Part shown: in pieces, positions 15,424 through 24,139 of the stretch | How the letters are laid out: the number at the start of each line of letters is the position of its first letter | Position numbering within the stretch: position 1 is the stretch's first letter | Source: Bacteroides sp. UBA1773 | GTDB lineage: Bacteria; Bacteroidota; Bacteroidia; Bacteroidales; Bacteroidaceae | Length of the DNA: 27,024 nt | Assembly (NCBI GenBank): GCA_002315285.1 | Contig: DCGR01000002.1 | Location: forward strand, 1 to 27,024 | Direction: 5' to 3' | Notes under the pieces: model-generated | Told to the model about the DNA's origin: nothing | The model's database searches: none | The model's input: the letters and a program-made list of their open reading frames with translations, nothing else | Position numbers and translations under genes: made by a program

Positions 15424-17037
15424 ATGCAAAAGGGGAAACACTACGATGTGATAATAATCGGGGGTGGTGTCACAGGTGCAGGAACCGCCCGCGATTGTGC
15501 CATGCGAGGACTGAAGACCTTGCTGGTGGAGCGCTATGACGTTTCGGCAGGTGCCACTGGGCGAAATCACGGTTTGTTGCATAGTGGTGCACGCTATGCG
15601 GTGACCGATCAGGAATCGGCCGCTGAGTGTATTCGTGAGAACTTGATATTGAGCAGGGTGGCACGTCACTGCGTAGAGGACACTGATGGATTGTTCATCA
15701 CTTTGCCTGAGGATGACCTGGCATTCCAAAGCACTTTCATTGGGTCGTGTCAGGCAGCCGGCATTAAGGCTGAGGCGATAGACCCGAAAGAGGCCATCCT
15801 GCTGGAGCCCTCGGTGAATCCGACCCTGACGGGAGCCGTGCGTGTACCCGACAAGTCCGTTGACCCCTTCCGCCTGACCACTGCCAACATCCTGGATGCC
15901 AGACTGCATGGCGCAGAGATCCTTACTTATTGCGAAGTGGTGGATTTCATCAAGGATGGCAGCAGGGTGGTAGGCGTGAATCTGGTGAACAACAACAGGG
16001 CGAAATTCACGGCATATTCGGAGATTGTCATCAATGCGGGAGGTATATGGGGACAACACGTAGCAGAAATGGCTGGCACCAGGATAAGCATGTTTCCCGC
16101 GAAGGGAGCATTGCTCATTTTCGGCCATCGTGTCAACAATCTGGTACTCAACCGTTGTAGGAAGCCTGCCGATGCAGATATTCTTGTGCCTGGAGATACT
16201 ATTTGTATTATTGGCACCACATCGAGTCGTGTTCCTTTCGATGAGGTGGATAACATGCGTGTCACTCCGGAGGAAGTGGATTTGCTGTTGCGTGAGGGAC
16301 AGAAACTGGCCCCAAGTCTTGCACAAACCCGTATCTTGCGGGCTTATGCAGGTGTTCGTCCGCTGGTGGCATCCGACAGTGACCCAACGGGACGTAGCAT
16401 CAGCCGAGGCATTGTGTTGCTCGACCATGAAACGCGCGATGACATTCCAGGATTCATCACCATTACGGGTGGAAAGCTTACCTCTTACCGATTGATGGCG
16501 GAACGGGCCACCGACCTGGCTTGCGAAAAGCTGGGTAAGGAAAAAGCCTGTCGGACGGCCGATGTGTGCCTGCCAGGTTCGGAACCGGAAGAACCTCAAC
16601 CGAAGACCATTTTCAATCTTCCCCAACTCTCCCAGTTGGGGCAGCGTGCGGCTAAGGGACGACATGGCACCATGAGTGAGAAGATTTCCGTCAAGACGGA
16701 ATACGATGGTTCCTTGGTATGTGAATGTGAGGAGGTGTCAGTAGGCGAAGTCAATTATGCCATCGATGAGTTGCATGTCCACAACATGGTAAACCTCCGT
16801 CGTCGGACCCGAGTGGGTATGGGCACATGCCAAGGTGAATTGTGTGCTTGCAGGGCTGCGGGCTTGCTGGCCAAGGCGAATGGTTGTGCCATCCAGGCAG
16901 AGAAGGACCTTGCATCCTTTTTGCAGGAACGTTGGACAGGCATGTATCCCATAGCATGGAATGAAACCATTAGCGAGGTTCAGTTTATCTCTTGGATTTA
17001 CGAAGGTATGTGTGGATTGGATAACATAGCGGATTGA
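15424..17037 (+). CDS. glpA: Anaerobic glycerol-3-phosphate dehydrogenase subunit A
   Basis: A 537-residue FAD-dependent subunit that oxidises sn-glycerol-3-phosphate to dihydroxyacetone phosphate. The N-terminal Rossmann motif is IIGGGVTGAGTARD. ATGRNHGLLHSGARYA and the later RAYAGVRPLV and ITGGKLTSYRLMAERA are signatures of the GlpA/GlpD family. The C-terminal part has a BFD-like [2Fe-2S] domain with Cys433, Cys435, Cys469 and Cys474, which separates GlpA from aerobic GlpD. With GlpB and GlpC it forms a membrane-associated complex that passes electrons to menaquinone. GlpB starts 4 bases after the stop. Confidence 0.95.
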   Translation: MQKGKHYDVIIIGGGVTGAGTARDCAMRGLKTLLVERYDVSAGATGRNHGLLHSGARYAVTDQESAAECIRENLILSRVARHCVEDTDGLFITLPEDDLAFQSTFIGSCQAAGIKAEAIDPKEAILLEPSVNPTLTGAVRVPDKSVDPFRLTTANILDARLHGAEILTYCEVVDFIKDGSRVVGVNLVNNNRAKFTAYSEIVINAGGIWGQHVAEMAGTRISMFPAKGALLIFGHRVNNLVLNRCRKPADADILVPGDTICIIGTTSSRVPFDEVDNMRVTPEEVDLLLREGQKLAPSLAQTRILRAYAGVRPLVASDSDPTGRSISRGIVLLDHETRDDIPGFITITGGKLTSYRLMAERATDLACEKLGKEKACRTADVCLPGSEPEEPQPKTIFNLPQLSQLGQRAAKGRHGTMSEKISVKTEYDGSLVCECEEVSVGEVNYAIDELHVHNMVNLRRRTRVGMGTCQGELCACRAAGLLAKANGCAIQAEKDLASFLQERWTGMYPIAWNETISEVQFISWIYEGMCGLDNIAD

Positions 17038-17041
17038 AAGG

Positions 17042-18292
17042 ATGAGATTTGATACTATTATAATAGGTGGCGGATTAAGCGGCCTGATGGCTGGCATCAA
17101 TCTGATGCAACGGGGGCAGCGTTGTCTGATTATCTCGTCGGGACAGAGTGCCTTGCATTTCTTCTCTGGCTCGATGGAACTGTATGGAGTGGAGGGGTGT
17201 CCGATGGAAGCGATCGCACGGCTTCCGGAGTCTCATCCTTACTCAAAAATAGGGGTTGACAATATACAAGCCATCATCGATACCGTAAAACCTTTTTTCC
17301 AGGAAATAGGTTTCATATTCAATGGCGATTCCAATGTGAATCATTATCGCATCACCCCCATGGGTACCTTGAAGCCTGTGTGGCTCACCATGGAGGAATA
17401 TGCTCACGTCACCGATAGGAACAATTTTCCATGGCATCAGGCTGCATTGATCAACATTGAGGGATTCCTGGATTTCCATGCTTCGTTTCTGGCTGCAGGC
17501 TTGGGGAAACTGGGTGTTGAGAGTCGCATTGCCAATGTCACCCTCCCCCAGTTGGAACACATCCGGAAGAATCCTACCGAAATGCGTTCGACAAATATTG
17601 CCAAGGTTCTTACGGGCGATGTCATTCAACGATTGGCTGCCGAAGTGAATCTTGCCACAAACGATGCGGAAGTGGTCATCATGCCGGCTGTGGTAGGCTT
17701 GTATGGCAAGGAGGAAGTCAACAGCTTGAAGGACAAGGTCTATAAGCCTTTACGCTTTATCCCCACCATGCCGCCCTCCGTGCCGGGTATTCGTATGCAG
17801 ATTGCCCTGCGACATTTCTTCCAGAAGATAGGTGGAGTGTATTTGTTGGGCGACAGCGTGGAAAGTGGCATTATCCGCAAGAACAGCTTGTTGGGCATTT
17901 CCACAACCAACCATGGTGAGATGCGCTTTGAGGCCGACAACTATATCATGGCCACAGGCAGTTTCTTCAGTCATGGATTGAGGGCTTCGGCTGATGCCAT
18001 TTATGAACCCGTGTTGGACTTGGACACTGTGTTTGGTGGAGCACGTTCCAAATGGTATAATGAGAAACTGTTCGCCGAACAGCCTTACATGAAGTTCGGC
18101 ATCGCTACCGACAACGAGTTTCATGCCTTGAAAGAAGGTACTGCCTTGCAAAACGTGTATGTGGTGGGAGCCGGACTAAGTGGTTTTGATGCCATCAAGG
18201 AAGGTTGTGGAGCAGGTGTGTCGATTACCACAGCCATTCATGTGGCGAATACGATCATAAACAAATCGAGCAATGGAACAGAACAGAAATGA
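17042..18292 (+). CDS. glpB: Anaerobic glycerol-3-phosphate dehydrogenase subunit B
   Basis: A 416-residue flavoprotein with an N-terminal nucleotide-binding motif (TIIIGGGLSGLMAG) followed by SGSMELYG, typical of GlpB. Near the C-terminus NVYVVGAGLSGFDAIKEGCG is the second dinucleotide-binding segment. GlpB is the FMN-type subunit that joins GlpA to GlpC. An AAAGG sequence precedes the ATG. The gene overlaps glpC by 20 bases, consistent with coupled translation. Confidence 0.93.
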   Translation: MRFDTIIIGGGLSGLMAGINLMQRGQRCLIISSGQSALHFFSGSMELYGVEGCPMEAIARLPESHPYSKIGVDNIQAIIDTVKPFFQEIGFIFNGDSNVNHYRITPMGTLKPVWLTMEEYAHVTDRNNFPWHQAALINIEGFLDFHASFLAAGLGKLGVESRIANVTLPQLEHIRKNPTEMRSTNIAKVLTGDVIQRLAAEVNLATNDAEVVIMPAVVGLYGKEEVNSLKDKVYKPLRFIPTMPPSVPGIRMQIALRHFFQKIGGVYLLGDSVESGIIRKNSLLGISTTNHGEMRFEADNYIMATGSFFSHGLRASADAIYEPVLDLDTVFGGARSKWYNEKLFAEQPYMKFGIATDNEFHALKEGTALQNVYVVGAGLSGFDAIKEGCGAGVSITTAIHVANTIINKSSNGTEQK

Positions 18293-19508
18293 CAATAATT
18301 TCGAGCAATGCATAAAGTGTACTGTCTGCACGGTGTATTGTCCGCTGGCGGCTGTCAATCCTAACTTTGCTGGTCCGAAACAGGCTGGCCCGGATGGTGA
18401 GCGTTATCGGCTGAAGAATCCGCTTTATTATGACGAGTCGCTCGACTATTGCCTGAACTGCAAGCGATGCGAGGTGGCGTGTCCGTCGAATGTGAAGATT
18501 GGCGACATCATCCAGCGGGCACGTATGAAATACAGCAAGAAACGTCCTTCTTTGCGCGACTGGATGCTTGCCAATACCGACATCATGGGACGCCTGAACA
18601 CCACCTTTGCTCCGTTGGTGAACCGGATATTGAAACTTCAAGCCACGAAGGGTGTGATGGAGGCGTTGTTGGCCATCGACCATCGACGCTCTTTCCCTGC
18701 CTATAGCAATCATAAGTTCACTACATGGTTCAAGATGCGTACCTGGCAACGAAGCTATAAGCACTATGTGACTTATTTCCATGGTTGTTACGTGAATTAC
18801 AACTATCCGCAATTGGGTAAGGACTTGGTGAGGGTGCTTAATGCCATTGGTTATGGGGTTCATTTGCTGGAGGATGAGGAGTGTTGTGGCGTGGCCTTGA
18901 TTGCCAATGGGCTGACAAGGCAAGCCCGCAAACAGGGAATGGTAAACCTTTTGTCCATCCGTAAGGTAGTGGCCAAGGGAGAGCAGGTGGTGACTACCAG
19001 TTCCACTTGTACGTTTACCATGCGCGACGAATATCCTTCTGTGCTGGGACTCGACAACGCCGATGTGCGCGACAGCATCGTGATGGCCACCAAATTCATC
19101 TATGAGTTGATGGATTCCGATCAGGTGCGCATTGCCTTTCGCGAGGATTTCCACAAACGTGTGGCCTATCACACTCCTTGTCACATGGAGAAACTGGGAT
19201 GGGCGGTCTATTCCACCTCGTTGCTTCGCATGATACCTGGACTTGAATTGCTGATGCTCGAGTCGCAGTGTTGCGGTATTGCCGGCACATACGGATTCAA
19301 GAAGGAAAACTATGTGTATTCGCAAAAGATAGGCGAGGACCTTTTCAAGCAAATCAAGAGTATGCCTGTGGAGGTGGTTGCCACCGATTGTGAAACTTGC
19401 AAATGGCAGATAGAGATGAACTCGGGAATCCCTGTAGTGAATCCCATCAGCATATTGGCTGAGGCCATCGATTTCGAAAAGACAAAGAAACTCAATAAGG
19501 TTAAGTGA
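18273..19508 (+). CDS. glpC: Anaerobic glycerol-3-phosphate dehydrogenase subunit C
   Basis: A 411-residue iron-sulfur subunit. Two [4Fe-4S] motifs lie at the N-terminus: Cys13, 16, 19 and 23 in CIKCTVCTVYCP, and Cys60, 63, 66 and 70 in CLNCKRCEVACP. The rest holds the two CCG domains shared with heterodisulfide reductase subunits, with EECCGVAL and SQCCGIAG as core motifs plus HTPCHM and DCETC. GlpC anchors the GlpAB dimer to the membrane and relays electrons to the quinone pool. It is the last gene before a 118-base leader. Family length and motif order are normal. Confidence 0.94.
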   Translation: MEQNRNDNNFEQCIKCTVCTVYCPLAAVNPNFAGPKQAGPDGERYRLKNPLYYDESLDYCLNCKRCEVACPSNVKIGDIIQRARMKYSKKRPSLRDWMLANTDIMGRLNTTFAPLVNRILKLQATKGVMEALLAIDHRRSFPAYSNHKFTTWFKMRTWQRSYKHYVTYFHGCYVNYNYPQLGKDLVRVLNAIGYGVHLLEDEECCGVALIANGLTRQARKQGMVNLLSIRKVVAKGEQVVTTSSTCTFTMRDEYPSVLGLDNADVRDSIVMATKFIYELMDSDQVRIAFREDFHKRVAYHTPCHMEKLGWAVYSTSLLRMIPGLELLMLESQCCGIAGTYGFKKENYVYSQKIGEDLFKQIKSMPVEVVATDCETCKWQIEMNSGIPVVNPISILAEAIDFEKTKKLNKVK

Positions 19509-19626
19509 TGATTTAAAAAATAACTTGGTATAAAATGTTCGATAACCTGGTACGCCTTTCCAAGGCAAAATCGTACCAACTTATTATTTGACCATCACTA
19601 AATCATGACACTAATTCAATAACGAC
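19509..19626 (+). promoter_or_regulatory. Leader region with competing hairpins between glpC and the heparinase-like genes
   Basis: GGTAC (19549-19553) pairs with GTACC (19573-19577) around an inner stem GCCTT/AAGGC (19554-19566). An earlier TTGGTA (19525-19530) can pair with TACCAA (19574-19579), using the same 3' strand, and CTTGG at 19524-19528 can also pair with CCAAG at 19560-19564. These stems are mutually exclusive. No T run follows, so it is not a standard terminator. TATTATTTG at 19583-19591 is close to a -7 box, with one extra base. Confidence 0.45.
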
Positions 19627-21435
19627 ATGAAAAAACAATTGCTTACCCTTGCCCTCGGACTCGCTTGTAGTCTTGTGGCTTTTGCCGATTCCTTCGATTA
19701 TGGCAAAATTACTTCCCATCCCCGCCTTGTGTTCACGCAGGGAATGGAAGCATCCGTACAGAAAACCATTGACGGATATGCACCCATCCGTGCCGTCCAC
19801 CAACGCATTATGGCGTTTGCCGACGAGACTCTGCGCGAACCTACTGTCTTTTTCCAGAAAGAGGGCAAACGCTTGTTGGGTGTATCGCGTTTTGCCTTGA
19901 AGCGCATCACCCACCTGGCATACGCCTACCGCATGACCCGCGACGAGCGTTATGCCCGTCGTGCCTTGCAGGAGTTGAAGGCTGTGAGCCGTTTCGAAAG
20001 CTGGAATCCCAGCCATTTCCTCGACACGGGAGAAATGGCCATGGCCGTGGCTATCGGTTACGACTGGCTGTTCGACTGGCTTTCGCCCAAGGACAAAGAG
20101 GAAATGATGAATGCATTAGTGACGAAGGCCTTTGATGCTACCGCCAACACATCGGATGCGTGGTTCTACAAAGGCAACAACAACTGGAATTCGGTATGCA
20201 ATGCCGGACTCATTTATGGTGCGCTCGCCTTCTTCGAGAACATTCCCGATAGGGCAAAAAGCATGATTGAGAAGTCCATCGAGAGCAATCTCCTGCCCTT
20301 GCAACAGTATGCTCCTGATGGTGGCTATCCCGAAGGATATACCTATTGGGGCTATGGCACCACTTTCCAGATGATGCTTATCGAGGGATTGATTACGGCC
20401 CTTGGATCGGATGCCGGTTTGTCGGATAGTCCAGGATTCATGAAAACCGGTCGCTACATGCAGTACATGACAGGACCTTCGGGCATCAGCTTCAATTTCT
20501 CCGACTGCGGTAGTGTGGAACAGTGTAATACTGCCATGTTCTGGTTCTCTCGTCAGCTCAACGACCCCACCATGTTGTTTGTCGATTATGCAAAGGTGGA
20601 CAGTCCTACGGTACAGTTCGAGGAAGACCAGCGGTTGCTGGTGATGTTGCCTATTCTGGCCTCACAGCAGGACCTGAGCAAGATAGCTCCCCCCACATCG
20701 CCCTTCTGGTGCAGCCGTGGCACCACTCCGGTGTTCATCTATCGTGGTGGATGGGAAAGCAAGGAAGATACTTATTTGGCCATCAAGGGTGGAACGGCTT
20801 CTGCCCCCCATGCCCACATGGATGCCGGCACATTCGTGTTTGAGAAATATGGTGTGCGTTGGGCCATGGATTTCGGTGCACAGAATTACTATTCGCTCGA
20901 AAGCAAGGGCGTGGATTTGTGGAATGGCGCGCAGGATAGCCAGCGCTGGGATGTGTTCCGCTATGGCAACAAGTGTCACAACACGCTTACAGTCAACGGA
21001 CAACGGCACAACGTGAAGGGATTTGGCGAAATAACCAAGACTTACGAGACCAAGACCAAGCGTGGCGCGGAGATTGATCTCACCACCGTCTTTCAGGATT
21101 ACCTTACCAGTGCTGTCCGCACGGCCATGGTCGATTTGCAGGACAATCTCATTATTACCGATAAGTTGCGTGGCGGCAAGGAGGATGCTGTGGTGACATG
21201 GAGTATGGTGACACCAGCCGAGGCTAAGATTGTGAACGGCAACACCATCGAGTTGACCAAGGATGGAAAGAAACTGCTGCTCAAGGTGAAAAGCCCTGCA
21301 AAGGTGGAAATGAAGATATGGACCACCGAGCCCGACCACGACTACGACTCACCTAATCCGGGAACCCTACGTGTAGGCTTCGAGACTAAGGTGAAGGCGA
21401 ATGCCAACATTACACTGACAACTGTTTTACAATAA
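19627..21435 (+). CDS. Heparinase II/III-like polysaccharide lyase family protein, copy 1
   Basis: A 602-residue exported protein (signal peptide MKKQLLTLALGLACSLVAFA). The N-terminal half is an alpha/alpha barrel with the lyase signature NNNWNSVCNAG (Asn184-186 region) and PDGGYPEGYTYWGYG (Tyr residues 234, 238, 240 and 243). The C-terminal half, from about residue 370, is the heparinase II/III beta-sandwich with HAHMDAGTFVFE (His395, His397) and KCHNTLTVNGQ. In PL12-type enzymes an Asn, a Tyr and a His in these places drive beta-elimination of uronic-acid glycans. The true substrate is not readable from sequence, and some family members have no lyase activity. The next gene, 13 bases on, is a close paralogue. 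Confidence 0.85.
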   Translation: MKKQLLTLALGLACSLVAFADSFDYGKITSHPRLVFTQGMEASVQKTIDGYAPIRAVHQRIMAFADETLREPTVFFQKEGKRLLGVSRFALKRITHLAYAYRMTRDERYARRALQELKAVSRFESWNPSHFLDTGEMAMAVAIGYDWLFDWLSPKDKEEMMNALVTKAFDATANTSDAWFYKGNNNWNSVCNAGLIYGALAFFENIPDRAKSMIEKSIESNLLPLQQYAPDGGYPEGYTYWGYGTTFQMMLIEGLITALGSDAGLSDSPGFMKTGRYMQYMTGPSGISFNFSDCGSVEQCNTAMFWFSRQLNDPTMLFVDYAKVDSPTVQFEEDQRLLVMLPILASQQDLSKIAPPTSPFWCSRGTTPVFIYRGGWESKEDTYLAIKGGTASAPHAHMDAGTFVFEKYGVRWAMDFGAQNYYSLESKGVDLWNGAQDSQRWDVFRYGNKCHNTLTVNGQRHNVKGFGEITKTYETKTKRGAEIDLTTVFQDYLTSAVRTAMVDLQDNLIITDKLRGGKEDAVVTWSMVTPAEAKIVNGNTIELTKDGKKLLLKVKSPAKVEMKIWTTEPDHDYDSPNPGTLRVGFETKVKANANITLTTVLQ

Positions 21436-21448
21436 TTCAAACAATATA

Positions 21449-23248
21449 ATGATGAAGAAAACTGTTTTTATTCTTGCATGTTGTTGCTTATGGAGCATTG
21501 CAACCTTTGCCGACTCGTTCGACTATAACAAACTCACCCCTCATCCACGCCTTGTGTTCACAGCTGGTGAGGAAGTGGCAGTAAAGAAAACCATTAGTGA
21601 AAGCAAACCCGTGATGGCAGTTCATGAACGCATCATGAAGTATGCCGACGAAACCCTGACGGAACCAACGGCTTTTTATCGGAAGAACGGAAAACGTTTG
21701 CTTGGCGTGTCGCGTCAGGTATTGCGCAGGGTGACACACCTGTCGTATGCTTACCGTATGACCAAAGACGAACGTTATGCAGTCCGTGCACTTCAGGAAA
21801 TGAAAGCAGCCTGTCGTTTCGACAACTGGAATCCCAGCCATTTCCTCGACACAGGTGAGATGACCATGGCCATAGCCATAGGCTACGACTGGTTGTATGG
21901 CTGGCTCACTCCTGCCGACAAGAAAGAACTGATGCGGGGCATCGTGAAGAATGGCTTTGAGGCTGCCGATGAGCGTACGCTCAACATGGGCAACAACTGG
22001 AACTCGGTGTGCAACGCCGGCATCACTTACGGTGCGCTGGCACTTTTTGAGGAAATGCCTGATGTGGCCAAGAAACACATCGAGAAGACGATGGTCAACA
22101 ATCCTGTCTGTCTGGAGGTGTATGGTCCTGACGGTGGTTACCCGGAGGGTTACAACTACTGGAGCTATGGCACCAGTTTCCAGGTGATGCTGATGGAGGG
22201 GTTGCAGACGGCACTCGGTACCGATGGCGGATTGTCGCAGTACCCAGGTGTACTCCAGTCGGCCCGTTTCGAACAGTACATGTGTACTCCTACTGGTTCA
22301 AGCTTCAACTTCTACGACACTGTGAACCGTATGCAGTGCAACACCATGGAGTTTTGGTTCGCACGTCAGCTCAACGATCCGTCGCTGCTTTACCTCGAAA
22401 TCCAGAACATCGACAATCCCGACCTGGTGTTCGAGGAGGACAACCGTTTGCTCCCCATGCTCCCAATATTCGCGTCCAGAATAGATTTGTCCAAAATTTC
22501 CAAACCCACTTCCTCTTTCTGGTTCAACCGAGGGAAGACACCCGTATTCATCTACCGTGGTGGATGGGACAGCAAGGAGGATACTTACTTTGCCATCAAG
22601 GGTGGTACGGCATCGTCGAGCCATGCGCACATGGATGCCGGTACGTTCGTCTTTGAGAAAAACGGCGAACGTTGGGCTGCCGACTTGGGTAGCCAGAACT
22701 ATCTGTCACTCGAAAGTCGCAATGTGGATCTTTGGAACATGGAACAGAACAGCCAGCGTTGGGAAGTGTTCCGCTATAACAATCGCGTTCACAACACACT
22801 CACCGTGGACAATCAACTTACCAATGTGGCAGGTAAGGCCGAAATCGTGAAGACTTTCCAGACCAAGAGCAAGAAGGGTGCTGTTGTTGACCTAACTCCT
22901 GTATATGAAGGGCAGCTGCAAAGTGCCGTCCGTACGGCCGTACTCGATGCGAAAGACAATCTGACCATTACCGACAAGGTGCGCACTGGCAGTGATGAGG
23001 CTCTCATCGCATGGCGCATGGTGACAGCTGCCGATGCAAGGATTGTGGGCGACAATTGCATAGAATTGACACTCAATGGTAAGAAAATGCTGCTTACAGT
23101 GAAGAGTCCCGCCAAGGTGGAAATGAAAGTCTGGAGCAACGAGCCCGAACACGATTATGACTCACCCAACCCAGGGACCGTGCGAGTAGGATTTGAAGTC
23201 AAGGCTAAGGCTAATAGCAACATTACGCTTACAACCACGCTTCAATGA
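21449..23248 (+). CDS. Heparinase II/III-like polysaccharide lyase family protein, copy 2
   Basis: A 599-residue paralogue of the preceding gene, similar along the whole length from ADSFDY to the C-terminal NITLTT. The signal peptide is MMKKTVFILACCCLWSIATFA; the ATG at 21452 is an equally good start. The same motifs are kept: MGNNWNSVCNAG, PDGGYPEGYNYWSYG and SSHAHMDAGTFVFE. The segment around the middle (TSDAW in copy 1, DERTLNM here) and the substrate-facing loops differ, which suggests different linkage or sulfation preferences rather than a dead copy. Its stop overlaps the start of the HAD phosphatase gene (ATGA, 23245-23248). Substrate unassigned. Confidence 0.85.
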   Translation: MMKKTVFILACCCLWSIATFADSFDYNKLTPHPRLVFTAGEEVAVKKTISESKPVMAVHERIMKYADETLTEPTAFYRKNGKRLLGVSRQVLRRVTHLSYAYRMTKDERYAVRALQEMKAACRFDNWNPSHFLDTGEMTMAIAIGYDWLYGWLTPADKKELMRGIVKNGFEAADERTLNMGNNWNSVCNAGITYGALALFEEMPDVAKKHIEKTMVNNPVCLEVYGPDGGYPEGYNYWSYGTSFQVMLMEGLQTALGTDGGLSQYPGVLQSARFEQYMCTPTGSSFNFYDTVNRMQCNTMEFWFARQLNDPSLLYLEIQNIDNPDLVFEEDNRLLPMLPIFASRIDLSKISKPTSSFWFNRGKTPVFIYRGGWDSKEDTYFAIKGGTASSSHAHMDAGTFVFEKNGERWAADLGSQNYLSLESRNVDLWNMEQNSQRWEVFRYNNRVHNTLTVDNQLTNVAGKAEIVKTFQTKSKKGAVVDLTPVYEGQLQSAVRTAVLDAKDNLTITDKVRTGSDEALIAWRMVTAADARIVGDNCIELTLNGKKMLLTVKSPAKVEMKVWSNEPEHDYDSPNPGTVRVGFEVKAKANSNITLTTTLQ

Positions 23249-24090
23249 GCGAACAGAATGTAATGGGACAATTGAGGGCGATACGTCATGTCGCCCTCGA
23301 TATGGATGGCACTATTTATATGGGCGACCATCTGTTCCCTTTCACATTGCCATTTCTGAATCGGCTGAAACAGTTGGGTGTCACGTATAGTTTCCTTACC
23401 AATAATCCGTCGAAATCGCTCGACGACTATTTGCTCAAGCTTCAACGCATGGGTATCCACGCTACTGAAGAAGAAATGTACACCACTACTGTAGCCACGA
23501 TTGATTACATTCGAGCTCATTATCCTTCGGCACAGCGACTTTTCCTGCTTGGCACACCCAGTATGGTGAGCCAGTTCGAAAAGGCTGGGTTTACATCTAC
23601 TGCTGATGACGCTGATGATGTGCCCGATGTGATTGTGGCCGCTTTCGACATGACCCTTGTGTATAGTCGTCTGTGCCGTGCCGCTTGGTGGATCAAACAA
23701 GGTATTCCTTACATTGCCACCAACCCCGACAAAGTCTGCCCCACCAACCAGCCTACGGTGCTGGTCGATTGTGGCAGCATCTGCAAGTGTCTCGAACATG
23801 CCACTGGCCGCTGTCCCGACATTACCTTAGGAAAACCCGATCCCAACATGCTTTTGGGAATCTTGCAACGGATGCAGTTACGACCAAATCAGATTGCCAT
23901 GGTGGGCGACCGCATATACACCGATATCAAGATGGCACAACGTGCTGCGGCTTTTGGTGTGTTGGTGCTTAGTGGTGAGACTACTTTGGAGGTGGCGAAG
24001 TCGGCTCCTGAACCCCCTGACTTGATTTGTCGTGACATTGAGGAACTTGGCAATTTATTGGTAGAAGCAAACAAACATTCATTCATTTAA
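23245..24090 (+). CDS. HAD-IIA (NagD-like) phosphatase
   Basis: A 281-residue cytoplasmic haloacid dehalogenase-family phosphatase. Motif I is LDMDGTIYMGD with nucleophile Asp19 and Asp21. Motif II is FLTNNPSKS, motif III lies near GKPDPNML, and motif IV is MVGDRIYTDI. The insertion between motifs II and III fits the class IIA cap of NagD, AraL and glycerol-phosphate or phosphoglycolate phosphatases. There is no signal peptide, unlike the neighbours. The 4-base overlap with the lyase-like gene means coupled expression. Possible jobs are sugar-phosphate clearance or glycerol-3-phosphate dephosphorylation, given glpABC nearby; neither is proven by sequence. Confidence 0.85.
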   Translation: MSEQNVMGQLRAIRHVALDMDGTIYMGDHLFPFTLPFLNRLKQLGVTYSFLTNNPSKSLDDYLLKLQRMGIHATEEEMYTTTVATIDYIRAHYPSAQRLFLLGTPSMVSQFEKAGFTSTADDADDVPDVIVAAFDMTLVYSRLCRAAWWIKQGIPYIATNPDKVCPTNQPTVLVDCGSICKCLEHATGRCPDITLGKPDPNMLLGILQRMQLRPNQIAMVGDRIYTDIKMAQRAAAFGVLVLSGETTLEVAKSAPEPPDLICRDIEELGNLLVEANKHSFI

Positions 24091-24139
24091 TCGCTTGAAA
24101 GAAATATAATCATATTATTTTTACACAAACAAATAACGT

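Noticed and set aside
15403..16665. 420-codon - strand frame opposite glpA
   Set aside because: It lies antisense to a clear GlpA with all FAD and iron-sulfur motifs; the long frame follows from codon bias.
18255..19568. 437-codon - strand frame opposite glpC
   Set aside because: Antisense to GlpC, whose cysteine motifs are unmistakable; His-rich composition is typical of a shadow frame.
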